A stretch of 64,000 bases of DNA from Chlorobiaceae bacterium (GCA_013334565.1 JAAXXI010000002.1:1-64000); one strand, 5' to 3'; positions 21,715 through 30,767 are shown, counted from the stretch's first letter. The notes: a model not told the origin generated them from the sequence alone. Numbers and translations are program-made.

Positions 21715-22117
21715 TGTATTCTCTCCTTTGTTTGGACATATTTCAGGTAAAAAAACCGAAAAAACCACTCTGCCGTACCAAAGGATCAAACCGGGAGCCT
21801 GGGGAGGATCTTAACCCTGTTTTACCTTTTTGTCTGTTCCGCCAGAGGAACCAGAATGTGAGTAAGAACCGAAAGCATCAAATCTATGCAGAAGACACCG
21901 AAAAATAAGACGTATTTAAGCAATTCACCAAATCAACCGCCCTTGATTTCACCAAGTAAAATAAGAAAAATTATTTAATAGTAAATTAATTTGGAGTCGG
22001 GGAATGACGCTATTCTTTTATTATACAGTATGAAAGCGCCTCACTGTCCCATGACGGAATCGGCCGAGGGCAGGGAAATATGTCTGGAAATTTTTAACCG
22101 GTACCCGTATAACCACT
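21715..22117. other. Divergent regulatory region between pscA and dapF
   Basis: About 400 bases without a gene. The middle (about 21930-22000) is notably AT-rich, with runs such as AAAATTATTTAATAG and TTAATTTGG. It must hold the pscAB promoter reading left and the dapF promoter reading right. The 190-250 bases ahead of pscA would make a long leader if transcription starts in the AT-rich block. I could not define a promoter with confidence. Confidence 0.5.
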
Positions 22118-22915
22118 ATGGAAATAACGTTCAGCAAACTGTCGGGAGCAGGCAATGACTTCATTATCATCGACAACATGGACAGGTCGATACGTCTCGG
22201 AACCGAGCGGATAAGGGAGCTCTGCACCAGACGTACCGGTATCGGGGCGGATGGCCTGATCCTCATAGAACCGTCCGAAACATACGCGTTCAGCATGAAC
22301 TACCACAACTCGGACGGCCTGCCAGGATCGATGTGCGGAAACGGCGGCAGGTGCGCCGTCTATTTCTCCATGTCTGTCGGCATTCCGGCATCCGATGGCA
22401 ATCATTATGTCTTTGAAGCGAACGGCAACCGTTATGACGCATGGGTAACCGCTCCTGAAACCGTGAAACTGCGCATGCTTTCGCCCAGGGATTTCAGGAG
22501 CGGCATGGATATCGAAGGATTTTCCTGTCATTCGGTCGATACCGGTTCTCCTCATGCGGTCATCTACACGGATGATCTGGAGCATGCCGATGTCACCGGA
22601 AAAGGCAGGGCGATCCGGCACAGGACAGATTTCTTCCCGGGCGGCACCAATGTTAATTTCATCGAGGTCACTTCCCCTGACTCGATTTCGGTGCGGACCT
22701 TCGAACGCGGCGTGGAAGATGAAACCCTCGCCTGCGGCACCGGAGCCGTGGCTTCCGCACTGATGAGCCGGCGGCTGGGAAGGGTGAATGGAACGGCCAT
22801 TCGGGTAAGGGTGAGAAGTGGCGAGCTTCTCGAGGTAAGCTTCAGCGAGGATATGCAGGAGGTTTTTCTCTGCGGTCCTGCAAAAATTGTTTACAAGGGC
22901 AGCTTTGAGAATTGA
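22118..22915 (+). CDS. dapF: Diaminopimelate epimerase
   Basis: PLP-independent racemase converting LL- to meso-diaminopimelate for peptidoglycan and lysine; cytoplasmic. 265 residues. The two catalytic cysteines sit in the expected motifs: SMCGNGGRC (C73) and LACGTGA (C206). The substrate-binding FSKLSGAGNDF and GTNVNFIE are also intact. It appears to be a single-gene unit, with no related lysine gene next to it. Confidence 0.97.
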   Translation: MEITFSKLSGAGNDFIIIDNMDRSIRLGTERIRELCTRRTGIGADGLILIEPSETYAFSMNYHNSDGLPGSMCGNGGRCAVYFSMSVGIPASDGNHYVFEANGNRYDAWVTAPETVKLRMLSPRDFRSGMDIEGFSCHSVDTGSPHAVIYTDDLEHADVTGKGRAIRHRTDFFPGGTNVNFIEVTSPDSISVRTFERGVEDETLACGTGAVASALMSRRLGRVNGTAIRVRVRSGELLEVSFSEDMQEVFLCGPAKIVYKGSFEN

Positions 22916-23020
22916 ATAGAGAAGAGGATTATTTGCGGTTTCTTCGCAGAATTTTCTTCATCACATTGTAATTTATTGTAAATATTCCAACTGTAACTCC
23001 TATATTATACTGTTATAAGT

Positions 23021-23057
23021 GCAGAGCTTCGCTGCCAGAGCTTTAGCTTTGGGCAGC
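23021..23057. repeat. Stem-loop downstream of dapF
   Basis: GCTGCC (23031-23036) pairs with GGCAGC (23052-23057), with further partial pairing around AGAGCTT and AGCTTT copies inside. No U tract follows, so it is not a standard terminator. It lies between dapF and the MEMO-family gene; role unknown. Confidence 0.35.
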
Positions 23058-23183
23058 AATATGCATTTTCAATACAACCGACATCTTCCATTTTCCCGTG
23101 AAAGAGTAGTTACTCCGGGCTGATGAAAGCATATCGGTGTAGCTCTTTTAATGTTTTGCTTCGGGATCACCAAACATGCGGCT

Positions 23184-24047
23184 ATGAATCCCAATATCCG
23201 GTATCCGGCTGTAGCAGAGACACATTACCCCTCTGAAACAGAAGCCCTCGAAGAGCTTCTTTCTCAGCTTCTTGCGTCAGACGGAAAAGAACACCCCCAC
23301 AACGGCAAGCAGATCAGGGCGGTCCTCGCTCCGCATGCCTCGTACGACATGAGCGGAAAAGTCGCTGCCGAAGCTTACAGGGCACTCAAAGGCAAAAGCT
23401 TCCACACCATTTTCCTGCTTGGAAACACCCACGCGTTTTTCTTTGACGGCATTGCCACGGACAGCCGTCATGAATGGCTTACACCTCTGGGCAGCGTTCC
23501 GGTCAACATCAAGCTGATAAAGCAGCTCTGTTCCTCGGAAGAAAAAAACATCCGGATGCTCGATATCGCGCATGACGTTGAACATGTGCTTGAACTGCAG
23601 CTTCCGTTCCTGCAGACATCGATCGACAACCCTTTTTCAATCGTTCCCATCCTGCTTGGCGCAAACGCCAATATCGGCCAGTTCTCCGACCTGTTATGCA
23701 CCCTGCTGCAGCCTGACAGCCTGGTTGTCGTCAGCAGCGACCTTTCCCACTATCCGACCTATCACCAGGCAATGCAGATCGATACCGAAACGATCGATGC
23801 CATCGTCAGCCTCGATATCGACAAGCTCGACGCCTGCCAGAAAACATTGCGGGAAAAAACCGAAAGCGCGTCGATCAACATTTTCTGCAGCCCGGATGCA
23901 GTGAAAATCCTGCTGATGATCGCAAAGGAGCTCGGCTGGAAAGCTGAACGGCTCTCATACCTGAACAGTGGCCATCTTCCTGATGACGACAAATCGGGAG
24001 TTGTCGGTTACAGCTCGATTATTTTCTACGAAGAAAAGAACGGGTAG
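23184..24047 (+). CDS. MEMO1-family protein (AmmeMemoRadiSam system protein B type)
   Basis: Member of the MEMO family, a non-haem iron dioxygenase-like fold related to class III extradiol dioxygenases. 287 residues from ATG 23184; an in-frame upstream ATG at 23151 is possible, and neither has a clear ribosome-binding site. Conserved positions of the family are visible: the His in LAPHASYDMSG, the His in GNTHAFF, SSDLSHY, and the Cys in IFCSPDAVKIL. Bacterial homologues often sit with an AMMECR1 gene and a radical SAM gene; neither is beside it. Biochemical role in bacteria is not established. Confidence 0.85.
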   Translation: MNPNIRYPAVAETHYPSETEALEELLSQLLASDGKEHPHNGKQIRAVLAPHASYDMSGKVAAEAYRALKGKSFHTIFLLGNTHAFFFDGIATDSRHEWLTPLGSVPVNIKLIKQLCSSEEKNIRMLDIAHDVEHVLELQLPFLQTSIDNPFSIVPILLGANANIGQFSDLLCTLLQPDSLVVVSSDLSHYPTYHQAMQIDTETIDAIVSLDIDKLDACQKTLREKTESASINIFCSPDAVKILLMIAKELGWKAERLSYLNSGHLPDDDKSGVVGYSSIIFYEEKNG

Positions 24048-24218
24048 AAATTTCGCGCATCCGGCAGGGTCCCCTATCCTGCAAACAAATCCGGCATCCC
24101 TTCCGGACCTGTTTCCCGCGGCATATCATGTATGTTATCGGATTACCCTGCCACATAGCCGTTCTCGCCGCTATTTACTAACTTTTTCATAAAAACTGCT
24201 CATTCATCGTTTTCGTCA

Positions 24219-25526
24219 ATGAATACCAGAACAGTAGCTCCCGATCACCTCCAGAGCGCACCTTCCTCACCTGCTGCTGAGGCATCACGGAACCAGTTCA
24301 GCGAAGCCCAGCGCCAGCTTGACGAAGCTGCCGCTTTCATCCAGCTTGAACCATCAGCTCACGAACTGCTGCGCTGGCCCATGAGGGAACTCCATGTGAC
24401 CATCCCGGTCCGCATGGATAATGGAAGTACTAAAATTTTCCATGGTTTCAGGGTACAGCATAACGACGCCCGGGGTCCTAACAAGGGGGGGATCCGTTTC
24501 CATCCGGAAGAAACCATCGACACCGTCCGGGCGCTCGCTGCATGGATGACCTGGAAAACGGCAGTCATGGACCTCCCGCTCGGCGGTGGAAAAGGCGGCG
24601 TGGTCTGCGACCCGAAAACCATGTCCGAGGGAGAGCTCGAACGCCTTTCGCGAGCCTACATACGTCAGACTGCCTGTATTCTCGGCCCCGAAAAGGACAT
24701 CCCTGCTCCCGATGTCTATACGACCCCCCGGATCATGGCATGGATGGCCGACGAATATTCAATTATGCAGGGCAACAACGAATTCGGGTCCATCACCGGA
24801 AAACCTCTCGCCCTCGGAGGCTCTGCAGGCAGGAACGACGCAACCGCGAGAGGCGGGATATTCTGTATCAGGGAAGCTGCATCCCTGCTCGGCATCGACC
24901 TCAGGGGCGCTGCTGCCGCCATACAGGGCTACGGCAATGCGGGCGCCCATGCGCACAGGCTGGCCGAAGAACTGCTCGGGATGAAAATCGTTGCGGTGTC
25001 CGATTCGAAAGGGGGCATTTTCAACCCCGAAGGCCTGAGCTGCAATGCCGTATCGGCCCATAAAAAAAGTACCGGTTCGGTAACCGGCTTCCCTGGCGCA
25101 GCACCGGTCACCAACGAAGAGATTGTAGGCCTCGACGTTTGCGTGTTCATGCCGGCAGCGCTCGAAGGAACGGTCCACAAGGCCAACGCCGACAGCGTCA
25201 GGGCACGCATGATCGCCGAACTGGCCAATGGGCCGTTGACTCCGGATGCCGACAAGGTCCTCCACGAAAAAGGGTGTTACATCATCCCCGACCTGGTCTG
25301 CAATGCCGGCGGGGTGACCGTTTCCTGGTTCGAAATGGTGCAGAACTCCTATGGTTACTACTGGGATGAAGAGGACGTACACCGGCGCCTTGAAAAAAAG
25401 ATGGTCGCGGCATACCGGAATGTACACCGCACGGCCCTCGAGCACAAGGTGCATAACCGCCTGGCGGCTTACATCATCGCAATCGGCCGTGTGGCTGAAG
25501 CCATGAAGATGAGGGGCTGGACCTGA
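24219..25526 (+). CDS. gdhA: Glutamate dehydrogenase (Glu/Leu/Phe/Val dehydrogenase family)
   Basis: Reversible oxidative deamination of glutamate to 2-oxoglutarate, linking nitrogen assimilation to the reductive TCA cycle. 435 residues. The N-terminal catalytic domain has [11 protein letters not shown] (K89), K113 and PLGGGKGG (K125), the lysine triad of the family. The Rossmann part has GYGNAGAHA near residue 238. It has an additional 25-residue leader ([14 protein letters not shown]) of no obvious function. Coenzyme preference cannot be stated safely. It is convergent with the glycosyltransferase at 25554, with only 27 bases between them. Confidence 0.93.
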   Translation: MNTRTVAPDHLQSAPSSPAAEASRNQFSEAQRQLDEAAAFIQLEPSAHELLRWPMRELHVTIPVRMDNGSTKIFHGFRVQHNDARGPNKGGIRFHPEETIDTVRALAAWMTWKTAVMDLPLGGGKGGVVCDPKTMSEGELERLSRAYIRQTACILGPEKDIPAPDVYTTPRIMAWMADEYSIMQGNNEFGSITGKPLALGGSAGRNDATARGGIFCIREAASLLGIDLRGAAAAIQGYGNAGAHAHRLAEELLGMKIVAVSDSKGGIFNPEGLSCNAVSAHKKSTGSVTGFPGAAPVTNEEIVGLDVCVFMPAALEGTVHKANADSVRARMIAELANGPLTPDADKVLHEKGCYIIPDLVCNAGGVTVSWFEMVQNSYGYYWDEEDVHRRLEKKMVAAYRNVHRTALEHKVHNRLAAYIIAIGRVAEAMKMRGWT

Positions 25527-25553
25527 ACAATCCGGCTGGTAACAGCACTGACT

Positions 25554-26774
25554 TCAGGCAGTCAGGAAACGCAGCATTTCAGGCAGGCAGCGGGTTTTCA
25601 GGTCATATCGTTCGACAGCGGTCTTGCGGGCATTACGCCTGATCTCTTCGAAACGTGCAGGATTGTTCACCGCCTCCCCGACAGCCCTCGACAGCTGTTC
25701 TTTATCGAAGAAATCCACCAGCAAACCGTTCTCACCATGCCTAACAACCTCCTGCACGGGTGCGGTCGAAGAGCCGACCACAAGGCATCCTGCGGCCATG
25801 GCTTCGAGCATCGACCAGGAAAGCACGAACGGATAGGTCAGGTAGACATGGGCCGATGAGACCCTGAGCACGTTCAGGTAGTGACTGTAAGGAAGCCGCC
25901 CGGTAAAATGTACGCGTGACCAGTCCACCTGCGAGTGCAGCTCTTCGGTGTAGATGGAGCGGTATGTTTTTCCTGCCGGCGGTTTTTTCCCATAACTGAC
26001 ATCGTCGCCTCCCACAATGACGATCCTCGAACCGGGACATCGCTCCTGGATAAGAGGCAACGTGCGCATCAGCACATGAAAACCCCGGTACGGCTCCAGG
26101 TTTCGGCCGACATAGGTTATTATCCTGTCCTCCTTTTTCAGGCGAAGACCTTCGATTTCCAGTGTTGCTGAGCTGTCCGGACAAACTATAGAGGTATCGA
26201 TACCCTCGTGGATGACCCGGATCTTCCGCCGGAACTCCTCGGGATAACGCCTTTTCTGCCAGGTTGTCGGGGAAATGCCGTCATCGGCCGACTCGAGCGC
26301 GAGCAGTTGCGTGGTATTCTTCACTCTTACCCTGCACCGGTCGTCGAAGGTCGAGGGATATTCAGGATCGAAGCCCACATCCCCGCCGGTCGCCTGATAA
26401 AAGTATTCGAAATAGGTGACATGACGCGCTTTCGGAAAAACATCACGAAGGAACATCGATTCTCCCCATGCCGGATGGCTCACCACAACATCCGGCAGGA
26501 ACCCTTTTTCTTTCAGGCCGATAGCCGTCCGGGCCACCTCCTGGCCTCTTCGGACAGCTCCTTCATACTCCCGCAGGTAGTGGTGCGTGCCAGGGCTGCC
26601 TCCCTGTTTCGGCTGGTATCCCACAACGGTAATCGCGGGATGCAGGGTCGGACGGTTTTTCAGGTTCGCGGATTCCCCTATCGCCACGACCCGGTGCCCG
26701 GGCATGCCTGCGAGGGCAGCTGCGACATGCCGGAACTGGCCGGGGAAGTTCTGGTGTACGAAGAGAAAATTCAT
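25554..26774 (-). CDS. Glycosyltransferase family 4 protein
   Basis: Retaining GT-B glycosyltransferase; 406 residues. The N-terminal acceptor domain starts MNFLFVHQNFPGQFRHVA, typical of the GT4 subgroup found in exopolysaccharide clusters. The C-terminal donor domain shows ITYVGRNLEPYRGFHVLM and the EX7E-like region around SWSMLEAMAAGCLVVGS. Donor and acceptor are unknown; likely in envelope or exopolysaccharide synthesis. It is an isolated gene, divergent from the beta-barrel pair and convergent with gdhA. Confidence 0.88.
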   Translation of the reverse strand: MNFLFVHQNFPGQFRHVAAALAGMPGHRVVAIGESANLKNRPTLHPAITVVGYQPKQGGSPGTHHYLREYEGAVRRGQEVARTAIGLKEKGFLPDVVVSHPAWGESMFLRDVFPKARHVTYFEYFYQATGGDVGFDPEYPSTFDDRCRVRVKNTTQLLALESADDGISPTTWQKRRYPEEFRRKIRVIHEGIDTSIVCPDSSATLEIEGLRLKKEDRIITYVGRNLEPYRGFHVLMRTLPLIQERCPGSRIVIVGGDDVSYGKKPPAGKTYRSIYTEELHSQVDWSRVHFTGRLPYSHYLNVLRVSSAHVYLTYPFVLSWSMLEAMAAGCLVVGSSTAPVQEVVRHGENGLLVDFFDKEQLSRAVGEAVNNPARFEEIRRNARKTAVERYDLKTRCLPEMLRFLTA

Positions 26775-27032
26775 GATGGTCAGACTGAAAAGTATTCGCT
26801 ATACCTATCAATATTGTATATGCGCCGCAATACACAAAAATTTACAGCATCCCCGACATGATCATCACATGCTGACCCCTGTCAACTAAAACCTTTTCAT
26901 CATTGACGCAACATAGCGGTTTGGTGCAGCAATCTTCTTATATGCCCGGTAAATTTTTTACTTCTTTCTTTTGTTCCTTGCAGTGAAGCCTGAGTTAGTG
27001 TTTCTTTTTCTTCAACCCCAATTGATACGATC

Positions 27033-27617
27033 ATGAAAAAGCTGCTTCTTTCCCTCCTCGCCGCCGGTTTGTTCACCGCTCCATCGATCGCTCATGCTGC
27101 AGCAAGCCCCTATGTCAGCATTTCCGGAGGTGTTGGCTTTATGACCAACTCAGATGTGAGTGGCGTGCCAAACATAGTAACTTACAAAACAGGATATCTT
27201 GTCAATGGCGCGATTGGTCTGAAAAACGATTTTTACCGTCTGGAAGCAGAAGTCGGTTATCACCGAAACACTGTAGAAACATGGAATGGCGGATCTCCTT
27301 GGGTTGATGAATATGTCTCCATCTGGTCGTTCATGGCAAACGGTTATCTCGACTATGAAATGAAAGACTCCGGCATTTCTCCATACATTATGGGAGGCAT
27401 CGGCTATGCCAGCGTTAAAAACGGCTGGGCATCCGGATCAGACTCTGATGGAGCTTTTGCATGGCAGATTGGCGCGGGTTTAGGGATCAAAGCTGCAGAT
27501 AAGGTCAACATCGATATCGGCTATCGATATTTTGCGACAGCAGATGTCGAGTTGTATGGAGATATGGTTTCCATTGGAAGCCACAACATCCTTGCCGGCG
27601 TCAGAATCGGCATCTGA
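27033..27617 (+). CDS. Outer-membrane beta-barrel protein, copy 1
   Basis: 194 residues with a Sec signal peptide (MKKLLLSLLAAGLFTAPSIAHAA, cleavage after HA/AA). The mature part alternates hydrophobic and polar residues in strands, ends in an aromatic-poor barrel strand (NILAGVRIGI), and contains glycine-rich strands like SISGGVGFM and YIMGGIGYASV. This is the OmpA-like/opacity-type 8-strand barrel pattern. It is closely related to the gene at 27844 over the whole length. Function unknown, probably structural or adhesion-related. Confidence 0.85.
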   Translation: MKKLLLSLLAAGLFTAPSIAHAAASPYVSISGGVGFMTNSDVSGVPNIVTYKTGYLVNGAIGLKNDFYRLEAEVGYHRNTVETWNGGSPWVDEYVSIWSFMANGYLDYEMKDSGISPYIMGGIGYASVKNGWASGSDSDGAFAWQIGAGLGIKAADKVNIDIGYRYFATADVELYGDMVSIGSHNILAGVRIGI

Positions 27618-27660
27618 CATTCCAGCCACAAGGCTCTGCGTACAAATCTCTATCTGAAAC

Positions 27661-27699
27661 GAGGCTGTCCCTGAAACAAAACCGGGATGGCCTCATTTT
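27661..27699 (+). terminator. Rho-independent terminator between the two barrel genes
   Basis: An 11-bp stem (GAGGCTGTCCC with GGGATGGCCTC, two G-U pairs) with a 12-base loop is followed by ATTTTATTT. It separates copy 1 from copy 2, so each is likely transcribed from its own promoter. Confidence 0.8.
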
Positions 27700-27843
27700 A
27701 TTTCGGGTTATCGCATTACAATATGTCACCAATGTTCATCAAATAGAGAAAGAAATCCCGCAGGCTATTTTCACTTGATTTTCACTATATTCTTCTGATA
27801 TCAAGGTGCAAATAAACAACGTTACCATTAAACAACCACAATC

Positions 27844-28431
27844 ATGAAAAAGCTGATCCTTTCCCTGGTTGCCGCAGGACTGTTTTCAATGCCGGCAATC
27901 TCTCACGCCTCAGTAAATCCTTACGCAAGCATCTCTGGCGGTCTGGGATTGATGACCGATTCAACCGTAAACACTGTTGACAATAATGCTACCTATAACA
28001 GCGGGTATCTCATCAATGGCGCCATAGGCTTGAAAGCCGACTATGCGCATGTCGAAGCGGAGGTCGGGTATCACAACAACAGCTTTGACACCTGGGAAGG
28101 CACTGCCGCCAACAGTGGATCCAGTCTTTCAGCTTGGTCCTACATGGCCAACCTGTACCTGGACTACGAAATCGTGAACTCCGGGGTTACTCCCTTCCTC
28201 ATGGGCGGCCTGGGATTGGCGTCTGTCCATGGAGACGACGGAGCTGGCAGCAAGACCGACGACAGCGTTTTTGCATGGCAGGTCGGCGCAGGCCTCAGCT
28301 TCAAAGCCGCAAACAAGGTGAACATCGATGTAAGCTACCGTTATTTTGCCACCGAAGATGCCAAGCTTGGAGCGGATACCTTATCAATCGCCAGCCACAA
28401 CATCATCGCCGGCGTCAGGTTCGAATTCTGA
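27844..28431 (+). CDS. Outer-membrane beta-barrel protein, copy 2
   Basis: 195 residues, paralogue of the gene at 27033: same signal peptide (MKKLILSLVAAGLFSMPAISHA), same strand order (GYLINGAIGLKADYAHVEAEVGYH) and a C-terminal strand SHNIIAGVRFEF with the terminal Phe used for BAM insertion. Copy 1 ends in Ile instead. Differences cluster in the presumed surface loops (around residues 37-48, 82-90 and 124-134). Confidence 0.87.
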   Translation: MKKLILSLVAAGLFSMPAISHASVNPYASISGGLGLMTDSTVNTVDNNATYNSGYLINGAIGLKADYAHVEAEVGYHNNSFDTWEGTAANSGSSLSAWSYMANLYLDYEIVNSGVTPFLMGGLGLASVHGDDGAGSKTDDSVFAWQVGAGLSFKAANKVNIDVSYRYFATEDAKLGADTLSIASHNIIAGVRFEF

Positions 28432-28467
28432 GAACTCCCGCTGCAAGTTCCAAACAAGCATATCTTA

Positions 28468-28502
28468 AACGGAAAAACCCCGGCTTTCGGGGTTTTTCCG
28501 TT
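28468..28502. terminator. Bidirectional terminator after barrel copy 2
   Basis: A perfect 15-bp stem (AACGGAAAAACCCCG) with a 5-base loop has T runs on both strands. It serves the plus-strand barrel gene and the convergent minus-strand peptidase, whose stop lies at 28518. Confidence 0.92.
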
Positions 28503-28517
28503 TCGATACGCAATTCG

Positions 28518-29699
28518 TCAGACGACAACGATGTCGTCCGGCAATTCGCTCAAGCGCTCACCGCCGGTTTCGGTGACGACAAAGGTGTTCTCAATGCCGA
28601 CCGCTCCCTTGTCGGGGAAGACGAATTTCGGTTCGACCGCCACGACCTGCCCGGCCTGAAGCGGCTCCCTGAAACCCTGGGCGAGCACAGGCAGTTCGTC
28701 AAGCTCGAGTCCGACCCCGTGGCCGACAAAGCGGGACTGCTCTCCCGGCATACCCATGAAGCAGTGCCCCAGCCCTTCCTTTTCAGCAATTGAAGCCGAG
28801 AGCTGATAAATTTCCTCGCAGATTGCACCGGGCACCATCGCACGCCGCACGGCTTCCTGAATTCCGAGCGACACATCGAACGCGCGCCGAAGTTCCGCAT
28901 CGAGCTCGCCGATGACGAACATGCGGGTCATATCGGTGATATAACCATTCCGGATTCCGGCAAAATCGACAAGGACAGGCTCGTTCGCGCGGATCGGATC
29001 AAGAGAAGCTCCCTGGGGCGATGCGCTCGACAGCCCCCTTCCGGTCACTGCTCCATCGAAGAAGCCGTAGGTCGCCGCTCCCCCGGATACCGCCATACCG
29101 CCGAAAAGCTCCTGGTTGAAAGCCCTCATGCGCACATACCCCTCGTGTCCCTTTTTCCGCAGCCTGAATTCCATTTCTGCCGCCAGTTCGAGTTCGCTCA
29201 TTCCCTCCCGCAGAAAACCCGGCACCACGGCAAAGACCGATGCCAGCATTGCGGCGCTTTCGCGAAGCAGTTCGATTTCGAACGGGGTTTTGATCGACCG
29301 CGTCTCGCGGACGATCATCGATATATCGACGAACTCCCGCCCCGGAAGTATCCTGGAATAAAAAACATGCTGCTGCACAGGCACCGCATCGAAGGTCATC
29401 CCGATGCGCGACTGTTTTGCCGGAATATGCTTTTCGAACTCCCTGCTTGACGGAAAGGGGCGGACTTCAGCACCAAGGCACTCAACTGTCGCCCTGGATA
29501 CGCTCTTGCGCACGAACAGCACAGGCTCTCCTTCTGCTGGAAGCCAGAGTGCTGAGTTCTGCCGCGTTCCGGTAAAGTAATAGATATCGGCCGGCATGAG
29601 CAGGAGCGCTGCATGCACTCCTGCTTTACCGAGCCTCGCCTGCATGCGTGAAACACGCTCCAGCATCTCAACAGCTGATATTGTCATCGGTTGTACCAT
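28518..29699 (-). CDS. M24 family metallopeptidase (Xaa-Pro aminopeptidase/prolidase type)
   Basis: Creatinase-fold dinuclear metal peptidase, 393 residues from ATG 29699; ATG 29687 or an upstream frame to 29768 are alternatives. The N-terminal creatinase domain (about 1-150) includes YYFTGTRQNSALWLP. The catalytic domain shows the five metal ligands: Asp in VLVDFAG, Asp in ITDMTRMF, His in GHGVGLELDE, Glu in VAVEPKF and Glu in GIENTF. Proline-adjacent peptide bonds are the likely substrate. It lies 19 bases downstream of a small membrane-protein gene in the same direction. Confidence 0.9.
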   Translation of the reverse strand: MVQPMTISAVEMLERVSRMQARLGKAGVHAALLLMPADIYYFTGTRQNSALWLPAEGEPVLFVRKSVSRATVECLGAEVRPFPSSREFEKHIPAKQSRIGMTFDAVPVQQHVFYSRILPGREFVDISMIVRETRSIKTPFEIELLRESAAMLASVFAVVPGFLREGMSELELAAEMEFRLRKKGHEGYVRMRAFNQELFGGMAVSGGAATYGFFDGAVTGRGLSSASPQGASLDPIRANEPVLVDFAGIRNGYITDMTRMFVIGELDAELRRAFDVSLGIQEAVRRAMVPGAICEEIYQLSASIAEKEGLGHCFMGMPGEQSRFVGHGVGLELDELPVLAQGFREPLQAGQVVAVEPKFVFPDKGAVGIENTFVVTETGGERLSELPDDIVVV

Positions 29700-29718
29700 A
29701 ATTACAATGAAAAATTGA

Positions 29719-30141
29719 TTAACGCTTGTGATTTTGCGCGTCAATGACGCCCGGTAATTTCGCGGCAAGGAATGGCGAAAAGAGCATGAAAAGCAGGCCG
29801 AAAATCATGAGCCCGCCCTGCCGCAGGTCGTAATCGGAAAGGATACGCTCCTGCGTCGCCCTGGCCAGCAGACCAAGCCCGACTTCGAAACCAATCGTCA
29901 GAACCGTCCAGAAGGCACCAGCAAGAAGCTGCTCTTTCGACGACCGGAGCGCCATGCCCCGAAAAGTCATTACCGTAATCAGAAAAATGATGGCCGAGCC
30001 CAGGAACACCCCGAGCTGGCGGGAAGGCATATCGCCCATAAGCGGGGCAATAAAGAGACGGCGCAAGGTGCCGCTCACCGATTCGGCAGCCACGATCATC
30101 AGCCATGTCAAGCTTACCCTTTTCCAGTTCATTCCGGTCAT
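29719..30141 (-). CDS. Small membrane protein, four predicted helices, unknown function
   Basis: 140 residues, not recognised. Four hydrophobic segments (about 8-24, 43-61, 74-93 and 110-130) are joined by short charged loops; the C-terminus is basic (DAQNHKR). The start is ATG 30141 or the ATG three codons in (30132). Its spacing to the M24 peptidase suggests co-transcription, but no functional link follows. Codon pattern and hydrophobic profile make it a real gene rather than a shadow. Confidence 0.7.
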   Translation of the reverse strand: MTGMNWKRVSLTWLMIVAAESVSGTLRRLFIAPLMGDMPSRQLGVFLGSAIIFLITVMTFRGMALRSSKEQLLAGAFWTVLTIGFEVGLGLLARATQERILSDYDLRQGGLMIFGLLFMLFSPFLAAKLPGVIDAQNHKR

Positions 30142-30214
30142 TTTTCCGGTTCAGTTACTCTTCGCAGTTATTTCTGCAGCAAGTAAACATATCAATTTTC
30201 CTGTTGAACAAACT

Positions 30215-30341
30215 CCCTGCTCCTGTCATTCTTTTTCTGACATGCTACCTTTTCACCCGTCATGCTGTCATTTTCCTGTCATTCTGAACGAAGTGAAGAA
30301 TCCAAAAGGGATAAAGTCTGGTAATGGATGCTTCACTTCAT
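30215..30341. repeat. Dispersed repeat, unit A
   Basis: Starts with CCTGCTCCTGTCATTC, continues through GACATGCTACCTTTTCACCC and GTCATTCTGAACGAAG, and ends at GGATGCTTCACTTCATT. The core TCATTCTGAACGAAGTGAAG contains the inverted pair ATTCT/AGAAT. Unit B at 30561 matches it almost base for base over the first 90 positions. Core motifs of this type are scattered in Chlorobi and Bacteroidota genomes. Confidence 0.8.
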
Positions 30342-30382
30342 TTCATTGCGTTCGGCACGATGGAATGCAATGGAATGAAGTG
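30334..30382. repeat. Imperfect 16-bp inverted repeat (stem-loop)
   Basis: CACTTCATTTCATTGC (30334-30349) pairs with GCAATGGAATGAAGTG (30367-30382) with one G-T wobble, around a 17-base loop. It is the distal end of repeat unit A and could fold as a stable RNA or DNA hairpin. Confidence 0.75.
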
Positions 30383-30560
30383 TCCCCTGTATCCGGCAAC
30401 AACCGCACACGAAGCATGAACAATCAATCCGTCAATTTTGAACAGTGAATCTACTGCAAGCAGTCGTCGTTCATGCAAAGGCCGTGACATTCGGACGAAG
30501 GATACAGATGTTTTCAATGGCTTCGCTTTGTTCAGGATGACAACCATGATTCAGAACAGC

Positions 30561-30689
30561 TCTCTGCTCCTGCCATTCTTTTCCTGACATGCTGCCTTTT
30601 CACCGGTCATTCTGTCTTTTTCCTGTCATTCTGAACGAAGTGAAGAATCCATCATGGGCAAAGCAGGAATTTGGATGCTTCACTTCATT
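30561..30689. repeat. Dispersed repeat, unit B
   Basis: Direct copy of unit A, about 346 bases downstream, with a few substitutions and indels, sharing the exact core TCATTCTGAACGAAGTGAAG and the distal GGATGCTTCACTTCATT. In place of the unit A hairpin arm it has a tandem pair CACTTCATTC/CACTTCATTG followed by GGAATGAC. Confidence 0.8.
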
Positions 30690-30767
30690 CAGTTGCACTT
30701 CATTGTGGAATGACGAACCTCTTTTTGACATTGACCGGTAACTTATTGTTGCCGGAATAACAAGGGG

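Larger units (their letters stand above)
30142..30767. other. Repeat-rich intergenic stretch
   Basis: About 625 bases without a credible gene. It carries two direct copies of a roughly 128-base unit (listed separately), a 16-bp inverted repeat, and a degenerate inverted-orientation copy of the core motif near 30513-30542 (GTTCAGGATGACA). The short open frames here are made of these repeats. Confidence 0.75.
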
